Below, piece after piece: positions 32,350 through 39,806 of a stretch of 64,000 nucleotides of DNA. The notes below the pieces were generated by a model. That model saw nothing but the letters and a program-made list of their open reading frames with translations. It searched no databases and was not told where the DNA came from. The stretch is taken from positions 62,001 through 126,000 of the forward strand of contig NZ_JAGGPQ010000016.1 in assembly GCF_018613675.1 (NCBI RefSeq), read 5' to 3'. The DNA is from Arthrobacter sp. ISL-85 (lineage in GTDB: Bacteria; Actinomycetota; Actinomycetes; Actinomycetales; Micrococcaceae). The first letter of the stretch is position 1. Each line of letters opens with the position of its first letter. The position numbers and the translations under genes were made by a program.

Positions 32350-33972
32350 ATGGGCGTCCTCCTGGTCCTCTGGGGCCAGCGGCTTCGCCGGGACCGCTGG
32401 CAGCTCCTCAGTTGGGTAGTGGCCATCGGGGCATTCGCCATGTTCGCGGCGGCCGCCGTCACGCAAACCTACGGCAACGTGGCCAGCCGCACCGAGATCC
32501 TGCAGGTGGCCATCGCCACCCCCGCCATCCTGTTGCTCCGCGGCCTGCCCCGCGGCGCAGACCAGGGCGCCTTTACGTTCTTCCTGATCTACGCATTTCT
32601 GGCCCTGCTGGCCGGCCTGATGAGCACCTTCCTCGCGGTGCGCCATACGCGGGCGGAGGAGGAAACCGGCGCGGCGGAACTCATCGCAGCCACGCCGGCG
32701 GGACGGCTGCTGCCCACGGCCGCCACCTTGCTGCACGGCGCCACGGCCAACGTCCTCGTGGCTCTCGCCGTCTTTGCCGGGTTCCTGTCGCAGGGCCTGG
32801 AACCGCAAGGTTCCCTGATCGCCGGAGCCGCAACGGGCGCCGTCGGCCTCGCTTTCCTTGGCGCAGGACTGCTGGTGGCCCAGTTCATGGGGACCTCCCG
32901 GGGCGCGAACGGCGTATCCGCGGCGCTGGTGGTCCTGGCGTACGTCCTGCGCGGGATCGGGGACGCCACCGGAACGCCGGGCGCGGGCGGAACCACGATG
33001 ACCGAGGGGGCAGCCAGTTGGCTTTCCCCCATCGGCTGGGGCCAGCAAACCTTCGCCTACTCCGGAAACCGCGGGTGGCCGTTGCTGCTGCCGGTGGGAC
33101 TGGGCGCAGGCTGCCTCGCGGCGGCCTGGTTCATCCTGGGCACCCGTGACGCCGGTGCGTCCGTTTGGGGCACACGGCCCGGACGGGCCGCCGCCCGGCG
33201 CGGCCTTCGCAGTCCGGTGGCCCTGGCCCTGCGGCTGCAGGCGGGATCCATCACCGGCTGGGGGGTCAGCGGCCTGGCCGTGGGGCTGTTGGCGGGATCG
33301 CTCGGAAACGCGATTGCCGCCATCGACACTCCGGACACCAGCATCACGGCGATGCTGCGCCTGATGCTCCAGTCGCAGGGAACCTCGCTCACCCAGCTCA
33401 TGGTGTCCGTGCTCTTTTCCATGGCCGGGGTCCTGGCTGCGGCATGTGCGCTGCAGGCGGTGATCAGGCTGCGGCAGGAGGAAGCGGCCGGTACGGCCGA
33501 ACTCCTGCTGTCGGCTCCAGTGGGGCGGGTGAGGTGGCTTGCCGGCTACCTGCTGCTGGGAGCGGCCGCGGTGGTGCTGGTGGTTGGCCTGACGGGAGTG
33601 GGGGCGTGGGCCACCCTTACCGGCTCCGGCGATGAATCCATGCCGGCCGGTGCCCTGTGGCAAACGGCCCTGGCCCAGCTGCCGGCGGCCTTGATCTACC
33701 TGGCCGTGCCTGCCCTGGTGTTCGTCCTGTGGCCCGCTGCCACCATCGCCGGCAGCTGGGCGTTGTTGGCCCTTGGGGTGATGCTGGGAATATTCGGGGC
33801 CATGCTGGGCATCGATCAAAGCCTGCGCGACCTCTCGCCGTTCGCCCACACACCAGTGCCGCAGGGGGATGCCACGGACTGGAGCGGAGCCTGGTGGATG
33901 CTGCTGATTGCCGCCGTTGCCGCCGCGCTGGCTGTTGGCCTGATGCGGCGGCGGGAGGTGGGCTCGCCATGA
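32350..33972 (+). CDS. ABC-2 exporter permease, polyketide-antibiotic-exporter-like
   Basis: 540 residues made of two similar halves of about six membrane segments. Each half contains an ETGAAELIAATPAGR or EAAGTAELLLSAPVGR motif at matching positions, a clear internal duplication typical of exporters annotated for polyketide antibiotics (TnrB3-like). The ATG at 32350 directly follows the ATPase stop and is preferred over upstream in-frame codons. It overlaps the regulator gene by 4 bp. Confidence 0.88.
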   Translation: MGVLLVLWGQRLRRDRWQLLSWVVAIGAFAMFAAAAVTQTYGNVASRTEILQVAIATPAILLLRGLPRGADQGAFTFFLIYAFLALLAGLMSTFLAVRHTRAEEETGAAELIAATPAGRLLPTAATLLHGATANVLVALAVFAGFLSQGLEPQGSLIAGAATGAVGLAFLGAGLLVAQFMGTSRGANGVSAALVVLAYVLRGIGDATGTPGAGGTTMTEGAASWLSPIGWGQQTFAYSGNRGWPLLLPVGLGAGCLAAAWFILGTRDAGASVWGTRPGRAAARRGLRSPVALALRLQAGSITGWGVSGLAVGLLAGSLGNAIAAIDTPDTSITAMLRLMLQSQGTSLTQLMVSVLFSMAGVLAAACALQAVIRLRQEEAAGTAELLLSAPVGRVRWLAGYLLLGAAAVVLVVGLTGVGAWATLTGSGDESMPAGALWQTALAQLPAALIYLAVPALVFVLWPAATIAGSWALLALGVMLGIFGAMLGIDQSLRDLSPFAHTPVPQGDATDWSGAWWMLLIAAVAAALAVGLMRRREVGSP

Positions 33973-34499
33973 GGGCCGAGGCCGATGTGGCGGCCGCCCG
34001 GGACGTGCTGCCGGACGCCGGTGCCGCGGATGGCGGTTCCACGGGTGCCACCGCCGCCGCGGCCGAACGTACCGCAGCCGCCTTCGCTGCAGCAGGGTTT
34101 CCCAAAATGCCGGCACGGACGTTGCTGGCGCTGGTGTCCTCGGAGCAGGGGAGCCTCACGGCCGCTGAGCTCTCGGAGCGGCTGGGTGCCAGTGCCGCGG
34201 CCGTGTCCGGCGCCGTACGATACCTGCAGACCGTCGGCTTCGTGCACCGCGTCGCGCAGCCCGGAAGCCGCCGTGACCTTTACGCCCTTCACCAGGACGA
34301 GTGGTACGTCGTCTCCATGCGGAACAGCCCCGTCTACGAAAAGCTTGCGGCGCTGACGGACGCCACGGCGGAAACGCTCGTGGAAGGATCGGCGGCCCGG
34401 GCCCGGGTGGCTGAGATGGCCCGGTTCTACCGGTTCCTCAACTCGCGGCTGCCTGCCCTGCTGGACGAGTGGGAGCGTGAGCGGGAGGCGGAGCCGTGA
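33969..34499 (+). CDS. MarR/GbsR-like transcriptional regulator
   Basis: 176 residues. A low-complexity Ala-rich start (about 1-35) is followed by a winged helix (about 45-105: FPKMPARTLLALVSSEQG, LTAAELSERLGASAAAVSGA, then a wing with SRRDLY) and a helical C-terminus. It overlaps the permease (ATGA) and corA (GTGA) genes by 4 bp each, so the operon carries its own regulator. The divergent-promoter palindrome is its likely operator. The effector is probably a compound exported by the pump. Confidence 0.85.
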   Translation: MRAEADVAAARDVLPDAGAADGGSTGATAAAAERTAAAFAAAGFPKMPARTLLALVSSEQGSLTAAELSERLGASAAAVSGAVRYLQTVGFVHRVAQPGSRRDLYALHQDEWYVVSMRNSPVYEKLAALTDATAETLVEGSAARARVAEMARFYRFLNSRLPALLDEWEREREAEP

Positions 34500-35512
34500 C
34501 CATCATCGACAATGCGGTGTACGTCAACGGGCTGCGCACCGAGGACCCGGAGGACCTTGACGAGACATACTTCCTGCTGCGGCAGCGCGAGGGAATGGCA
34601 TGGATCGGCCTCTACCGGCCTGACGCAGAGGAACTGCAGTCCGTGGGCGAGGAATTCGACCTCAACCCCCTGGCCATCGAGGACGCGCTCGCCGGCCACC
34701 AGCGTGCCAAGCTGGAGCATTACGGTGAGTGCTTGTTCCTGGTGCTCCGGCCCGCCCGGTACCGCGACGACGAGGAGAAGGTGGACTTCGGCGAGATCCA
34801 TGTTTTTGCGGGTGAGGAGTACGTGGTCACGGTCAGGCACGCGGAGTCCCCGGACCTCGCCAAGGTCAGGCACCGCATGGAATCCATGCCGGAGTTTTTG
34901 GCCCTTGGCCCGGATGCCGTGCTGTACGGGATCCTGGACCAGGTGGTGGATGAGTACGAGCCAGTTGTGGCCGGCCTGGAAAACGACATCGACGAGATTG
35001 AGGACGACCTCTTCGGTGCCGATCCGGACGTGTCCCGCCGCATCTACGAACTGTCCCGCCAGGTCATCACCTTCCAGCGTGCCACGAGCCCGCTCGCTGG
35101 GATCCTGCAGGCCCTGATGGCCGGAGCCCCGGACCGCGAACAGGCTACGGAGCTCAGGGACCACTACCGGGATGTCCTTGACCACGTACTGCGGCTTAAC
35201 GAGCGGGTGGCCTCCTTCCGCGCCCTGCTCCAGAACGCGCTCGCCGTCAACGCGGCGTTGGTGGCCCAGCGGCAAAACGATGAAATGCAGCGCATGACCG
35301 AGTCCAGCTTTGAGCAAAACGAGCAGGTCAAGCGCATCTCCTCATGGGCGGCCATCCTCTTCGCCCCCACGCTGGTGGCGTCGATTTACGGGATGAATTT
35401 CACCAATATGCCGGAGCTGGCGTGGACCTACGGCTACCCGTATGCGCTGGGCCTGATGGTGGCCATGGGCCTTGTCCTTTACCTGGCGTTCAAGCACAAC
35501 AAATGGATCTGA
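34496..35512 (+). CDS. corA: CorA-family magnesium/divalent cation channel
   Basis: 338 residues from a GTG overlapping the regulator stop. A large cytoplasmic N-terminal domain with a long stalk helix ends in two membrane segments; the selectivity motif is YGMNFTNMPE. The length and order are standard for CorA. Its position as last gene of an ABC exporter operon is unusual, and translational coupling (GTGA) indicates cotranscription. Another metal-transporter-like gene follows on the same strand. Confidence 0.93.
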   Translation: MTIIDNAVYVNGLRTEDPEDLDETYFLLRQREGMAWIGLYRPDAEELQSVGEEFDLNPLAIEDALAGHQRAKLEHYGECLFLVLRPARYRDDEEKVDFGEIHVFAGEEYVVTVRHAESPDLAKVRHRMESMPEFLALGPDAVLYGILDQVVDEYEPVVAGLENDIDEIEDDLFGADPDVSRRIYELSRQVITFQRATSPLAGILQALMAGAPDREQATELRDHYRDVLDHVLRLNERVASFRALLQNALAVNAALVAQRQNDEMQRMTESSFEQNEQVKRISSWAAILFAPTLVASIYGMNFTNMPELAWTYGYPYALGLMVAMGLVLYLAFKHNKWI

Positions 35513-35569
35513 GCCACCGTCCCTGATGCGGTCCTCACAGTTTCATGCCCTACCATGGGCTACTAATCC

Positions 35570-35589
35570 TAAGCTTGCTTAGTAGTTGG
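35570..35589 (+). promoter_or_regulatory. Shared 20-bp palindromic motif, copy 2 (upstream of NRAMP-like gene)
   Basis: TAAGCTTGCTTAGTAGTTGG lies within the longer palindrome CTAAGC-TT-GCTTAG (35569-35582). It differs at three of 20 positions from the element before the GCS2 gene at 23129. It is 35 bp upstream of the NRAMP-like start codon. A metal-responsive or stress regulator could bind, but nothing in the window identifies it. Confidence 0.6.
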
Positions 35590-35624
35590 CGGCTTGGCAG
35601 TCGATGGTGAGTGGAGAGAACTGG

Positions 35625-36974
35625 ATGAGCAAGGCCGAAACGACCGGACGGCCCCAAGTCGAGGGCGCGGCAGCCGCCGCAGGACGGAAGTCCCTCCTGC
35701 GCAGGTTCGGTTCGCTGCTCGGTCCCGGACTGGTAACCGGTGCCGCTGACGATGACCCGTCCGGGATTGCCACTTACGCAAAGGCCGGTGCCACCTTCTC
35801 CAACGGCATGTTGTGGACGGCGCCGGCGGCACTTCCCATGATGATGGCGGTCCAGGAGATCTGCGACCGCACGGCACTTGCCACCGGCGAAAGCCTCGGC
35901 AGGCTGGCCCGGCGCAAGTTTTCCCGCCGCCCGCGGCTCGTGATTGCCATCCTGATCGTTGCCCTGCTGGTGGGCAACGTCCTCAACGCCGCTGCGGACC
36001 TCATGGCCATCGGGCAGGGCATGCAGATGCTCGGTGCCGGCCCCGACCATCTGTGGAGCGCGATTGCAGGGATCGGCATCACCGTGGCACTCATGAGCGG
36101 CTCGTTCGCAGTCATAGCGAAAGTGTTCAAGTGGCTGTGCGTCACCCTGCTGGCATACGTCGCGGTCCTGTTCGTGGCCGACGTCGACTGGCCGGATGTC
36201 CTGGAAGGCGTACTGGGACTGAAGTTCAGCTTCGCCCCGGAATACCTTGGCCTGATTGTCGCAGTGCTTGGCACCACCGTCTCGCCATACCTGTTCTTTT
36301 GGCAGAGCGCACACAGGGTCCAGGAACTGCGCGCCGAGGACCATGGCGGAGACGAGGCAGTGGGACTGAAGGACCGCCCGGATGCCGCCGCCGCGCATAC
36401 CCTCAAAAAAGCGCGGGCCGACGTGTTCATCGGCATGGTCTTCTCCGTCCTGGTGATGTTCTCGATCATGGCCGCCACCGCAGCGACCCTGGGAAGGGAC
36501 GGCACGGACGTGACCACCGCGGCCGACGTCGCCAAAGCGCTTGAACCCGTGGTGGGGCCCGCCGCCACATTCCTGTTTGCCGCCGGGTTCATCGGCACGG
36601 GCATCCTCGGCGTCCCTGTACTCGCAGCCTCCGGTGCGGCAGGACTGGCCGGCTTGTTCGGCAGGGACTGGGGCCTGGACCTCAGTCCGCGGCGCGCCCC
36701 GTTGTTCTACACCCTCCTGGGCGTGGGAATCGTTGCCGGCGTACTCATCAGCTTCGTCTCCGCCGACCCCATCGGGCTCCTGGTTTTCAGCGCCACCGTC
36801 AACGGCATAGCGGCCGCCCCGTTCCTGGTGGTCACCATGCTGATCTCCGGAGACAAAGCCATCATGGGCCAGTACCGGAACGGCAGGCTTGCCGCCACCC
36901 TGGGCTGGTTCACGGCGGCAGTCATGGTGGTGGCCGGCAGCATCGGTGTCTGGACGACCCTCACCGGGGCCTAG
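35625..36974 (+). CDS. NRAMP-superfamily divalent metal transporter-like protein, atypical metal site
   Basis: 449 residues with about eleven membrane segments, starting at ATG 35625 after GGAGAG. The first segment has GLVTGAADDDPSGIATYA, where classical NRAMP proteins carry DPGN, and the sixth-segment region reads FFWQSAHRVQE (Trp226-His230) where they carry a Met-Pro-His motif that selects transition metals. The fold is therefore NRAMP-like, but metal choice may differ; NRAMP-related magnesium transporters also depart from these motifs. The PLP enzyme paralog follows 87 bp later. Confidence 0.83.
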   Translation: MSKAETTGRPQVEGAAAAAGRKSLLRRFGSLLGPGLVTGAADDDPSGIATYAKAGATFSNGMLWTAPAALPMMMAVQEICDRTALATGESLGRLARRKFSRRPRLVIAILIVALLVGNVLNAAADLMAIGQGMQMLGAGPDHLWSAIAGIGITVALMSGSFAVIAKVFKWLCVTLLAYVAVLFVADVDWPDVLEGVLGLKFSFAPEYLGLIVAVLGTTVSPYLFFWQSAHRVQELRAEDHGGDEAVGLKDRPDAAAAHTLKKARADVFIGMVFSVLVMFSIMAATAATLGRDGTDVTTAADVAKALEPVVGPAATFLFAAGFIGTGILGVPVLAASGAAGLAGLFGRDWGLDLSPRRAPLFYTLLGVGIVAGVLISFVSADPIGLLVFSATVNGIAAAPFLVVTMLISGDKAIMGQYRNGRLAATLGWFTAAVMVVAGSIGVWTTLTGA

Positions 36975-37061
36975 CCTGCCCGCCCGACGGAACGGCCGCC
37001 GTCGTACGCGCCGCCATCCTGCACGAAACTTACTGACCGATCCAACGAAAGCGAGATACAA

Positions 37062-38522
37062 ATGGACCACAACGAAGCACCACTGCTGGACGCCCTGGAC
37101 CGCTACCACCGGCTGGACCGCTACGGTTTCACCCCGCCGGCACACCGCCAGGGCCGCGGCGCCGACCCGCGCGTCCGGGAGACCCTGGGCGCCGACACAT
37201 TCCGTTCCGACGTCCTGGCGTCATCCGGGCTGGACGACCGCTCGTCCTCGGGCGGATACCTGAAGAAGGCCGAGCAACTCATGGCTGATGCCGTGGGCGC
37301 GGAGCAGGCCTTCTTCTCCACCTGCGGAAGCTCCCTGTCGGTCAAGGCAGCGGTCCTGGCCGTTGCCGCCGGCAAGGGGGACTTGCTGGTGAGCCGGGAC
37401 GCCCACAAATCCATCACCGCCGGGCTGGTGTTTTCCGGAATCCAGCCGCGTTGGATCCGGGCCCGCTGGGATTCCAAACTGCACCTGGCGCACCCGCCGT
37501 CGCCAGCGGACGTGGAGGAAATGTGGGAACGGTACCCGGATGCGGCAGGGGCGTTGATCGTCAGCCCCACCCCTTACGGAACCTGCGCGGATATCGCCGG
37601 CATCGCGAAAGTTTGCCACGACCGGGGGAAGCCCCTGATCGTTGATGAGGCGTGGGGCGCGCACCTTCCCTTCCATGAGGGCCTTCCCACCTGGGCGATG
37701 AGTGCCGGGGCGGATGTCTGCGTGGTGTCGGTGCACAAGATGGGCGCCGGTTTTGAGCAGGGTTCCGTCTACCACATCCAGGGCGATCTGGTGGACCCTG
37801 CACACCTTTCGGAGTGCGCTGACCTGCTGATGACCACCAGCCCCAACGTCATCCTGTACTCGGCTATGGACGGCTGGCGCCGCCAGATGGTCCAGCACGG
37901 CGCGGAGCTTCTGGGCAACGCCATGGACCTGGCCCGCCGGCTGCGCAGCGACATCGACGCGCTCCCAGGCATCCATGTCCTTGAGGACGAGCTGCTGGCC
38001 GCCGAATCCTCGCACGACCTTGACCGCCTGCAAATCCTGATGGACCTCACAGGGCTGGGTATCAGCGGTTACCAGGCGGCGGACTGGCTGCGCGAAAACT
38101 GCCAGGTGGACATGGGCCTCAGCGACCACCGCCGCATCATGGCCACCCTGTCCATGGCCGACGACGACGCTTCCGCCCAGCGGCTCCTGGACGCGTTGCA
38201 GGCCCTGATCGAGGCAGCTCCGGCGCTTCCTGCCCCTGCGAAGGTTGACCTGCCCTCGCCGTCTGGCCTGGAACTGGAGACGGTGATGCTTCCACGGGAT
38301 GCATTCTTCGGGCCCCGCGAGGATGTGCCAGCCCGGGAAGCTGTGGGACGCATCGGCGCAGAGCAGATCACTCCGTACCCGCCGGGCATCCCGGTGATCC
38401 TGCCGGGGGAGCGGATCAACCAGGCTGTGGTGGACTACCTGGAATCGGGGCTGAAGGCCGGCATGGTCCTGCCCGATCCCGCCGACCCGTCATTGGGCAC
38501 CATCCGGGTGGTCCAGGAGTAA
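37062..38522 (+). CDS. PLP-dependent Orn/Lys/Arg decarboxylase-like enzyme, copy 2
   Basis: 486 residues, aligned end to end with the enzyme at 24448-25941: the same RYGFTPPAHRQGR start, FFSTCGSSLS, DEAWGAHLPFHEG, LSECADLL, PLP lysine Lys226 (VSVHKMGAGFEQG), and LPRDAFFGP / LPGERINQA ends. Differences are scattered, so this is an old duplication rather than a recent repeat. It follows the NRAMP-like gene on the same strand and is not next to the GCS2 ligase or amidotransferase. Substrate unknown; the two copies may differ in it or in regulation. Confidence 0.86.
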   Translation: MDHNEAPLLDALDRYHRLDRYGFTPPAHRQGRGADPRVRETLGADTFRSDVLASSGLDDRSSSGGYLKKAEQLMADAVGAEQAFFSTCGSSLSVKAAVLAVAAGKGDLLVSRDAHKSITAGLVFSGIQPRWIRARWDSKLHLAHPPSPADVEEMWERYPDAAGALIVSPTPYGTCADIAGIAKVCHDRGKPLIVDEAWGAHLPFHEGLPTWAMSAGADVCVVSVHKMGAGFEQGSVYHIQGDLVDPAHLSECADLLMTTSPNVILYSAMDGWRRQMVQHGAELLGNAMDLARRLRSDIDALPGIHVLEDELLAAESSHDLDRLQILMDLTGLGISGYQAADWLRENCQVDMGLSDHRRIMATLSMADDDASAQRLLDALQALIEAAPALPAPAKVDLPSPSGLELETVMLPRDAFFGPREDVPAREAVGRIGAEQITPYPPGIPVILPGERINQAVVDYLESGLKAGMVLPDPADPSLGTIRVVQE

Positions 38523-38558
38523 TCTGCGCGTCCTGCCGTGCGGCGTACAGTAAACGGC

Positions 38559-39581
38559 ATGCCCAACCCCGGTCTCCCGCCCGCCCTTTTCCCGGGACAC
38601 GTTCCCCCGCTGGAGGAACTGCTGGCTTCAGCCCACGTGGTGAGCCTGCCCATGCGGGTGAAGTTCCGCGGGATCATGCAGCGCGAAAGCCTGCTGCTGC
38701 GTGGTCCCGCGGGCTGGGCTGAGTTCTGCCCCTTCCCGGAGTATGGGGACGCCGAGGCGTCGCGGTGGCTGGCTGCCGCCCTCGAAGCGGGGTGGCAGGG
38801 CTTCCCCGCTCCACTGCGTTCAGCTGTGGCCGTGAACGCTACCGTGCCCGCCGTTCCCGCGGACCGGGTTCCTGACGTGCTGGCCCGGTTCGGCAGGGTG
38901 GACGCGGTGAAGGTCAAAGTCGCTGAGCAGGGGCAGTCATTGAATGACGACGTTGCCCGGCTTCACGCCGTTCGCGACGCTTTGCCGGATGCTGCCATCC
39001 GCGTGGACGCCAATGGCGGGTGGGACGTACCGGGCGCCCTGCAGGCGCTGACGCGGCTGGCGCTGGTGGGGCTGGAGTATGCCGAGCAGCCCGTGCCTTC
39101 CATTGAGGGCCTGGCCGAGGTCCGGTCCCGGCTGCGGGACGCGGGGACCCCGGTGCTCATCGCGGCGGATGAGAGCGTCCGCAAGGAAACCGACCCCCTC
39201 CGCGTGGCCCGGGCCGGCGCCGCGGACCTGATCGTGGTCAAGGTGGCGCCGCTTGGGGGAGTGCGGCGCGCCCTGGACATCGTTGCACAGGCCGGACTCC
39301 CCGCCGTCGTCAGCTCTGCCCTGGATACCTCCGTGGGCATCCGCGCCGGGCTGGCCCTGGCAGCTGCGCTGCCCGGACTGCCCTACGCCTGCGGGCTGGG
39401 GACGGTGTCCCTGTTCGAATCAGACATCACCCTGGACCCCCTGGTGGCCGACGACGGCGCCATCCGCCTGCGCGACGTGGCCGCCGACGCCGGGCTGCTG
39501 GAGCGGTATGCGGCTCCCGCGGAACGCCGGGACTGGTGGCTGGCCCGGCTCCGCCGCGTCCACGCCCGCCTCACCGCCTGA
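38559..39581 (+). CDS. menC: o-Succinylbenzoate synthase
   Basis: Enolase-superfamily dehydratase of menaquinone synthesis, turning SHCHC into o-succinylbenzoate. 340 residues. Catalytic barrel motifs: DAVKVKVAE (acid/base Lys), RVDANGGW and EYAEQPVP plus IAADES (metal ligands), then LIVVKVAPLGG (second Lys). Other men genes in the window support the role. TACAGT (38546-38551) lies 7 nt before the ATG without a ribosome binding site, so translation is probably leaderless. Confidence 0.92.
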   Translation: MPNPGLPPALFPGHVPPLEELLASAHVVSLPMRVKFRGIMQRESLLLRGPAGWAEFCPFPEYGDAEASRWLAAALEAGWQGFPAPLRSAVAVNATVPAVPADRVPDVLARFGRVDAVKVKVAEQGQSLNDDVARLHAVRDALPDAAIRVDANGGWDVPGALQALTRLALVGLEYAEQPVPSIEGLAEVRSRLRDAGTPVLIAADESVRKETDPLRVARAGAADLIVVKVAPLGGVRRALDIVAQAGLPAVVSSALDTSVGIRAGLALAAALPGLPYACGLGTVSLFESDITLDPLVADDGAIRLRDVAADAGLLERYAAPAERRDWWLARLRRVHARLTA

Positions 39582-39582
39582 C

Positions 39583-39677
39583 ACGCCCGCTCACGTCTGG
39601 CGGGTTTTCCCGGGACGCCCGCTCACGTCTGGCGGGTTTTCCCAGGACGCCCGCTCACGTCTGGCGGGTTTCTCCTG
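39583..39677 (+). repeat. Three tandem 32-bp units with ACGCCCGCTCAC core
   Basis: Units at 39583-39614, 39615-39646 and 39647-39677. Units 1 and 2 differ at one base; unit 3 diverges at its last few. Each contains CCCGC-n9-GCGGG followed by a T-run (TTTT in units 1 and 2, TTT in unit 3), so each looks like a miniature terminator. They begin 2 bp after the menC stop. The 12-bp core recurs five more times beyond the phoX gene. Confidence 0.88.
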
Positions 39678-39712
39678 CCGGTCCGCGCCAACATTCCTGC
39701 AGGTCACAGGCG

Positions 39713-39730
39713 GTTAACCCCAATTTCATC
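39713..39730 (+). promoter_or_regulatory. Candidate PHO box upstream of phoX
   Basis: GTTAACC-CCAA-TTTCATC forms two 7-bp half-sites spaced 11 bp apart, similar to the GTTCACC-n4-GTTCACC direct repeats bound by actinobacterial PhoP. A third weaker half (TGATGGG) follows in phase. It is 76 bp before a secreted phosphatase gene, the expected kind of target. Confidence 0.42.
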
Positions 39731-39806
39731 CAGTTGATGGGTTCCTGTAGGAAGCGGCTGGAAGGGTGATCGGGCACCCCAGAGACATTCCTTCGGAAGG
39801 TTCCCC

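Noticed and set aside
32137-34116. 659-residue open frame on the minus strand
   Set aside because: Antisense to the ABC exporter genes and rich in Gln/Gly/Arg/His without structure.
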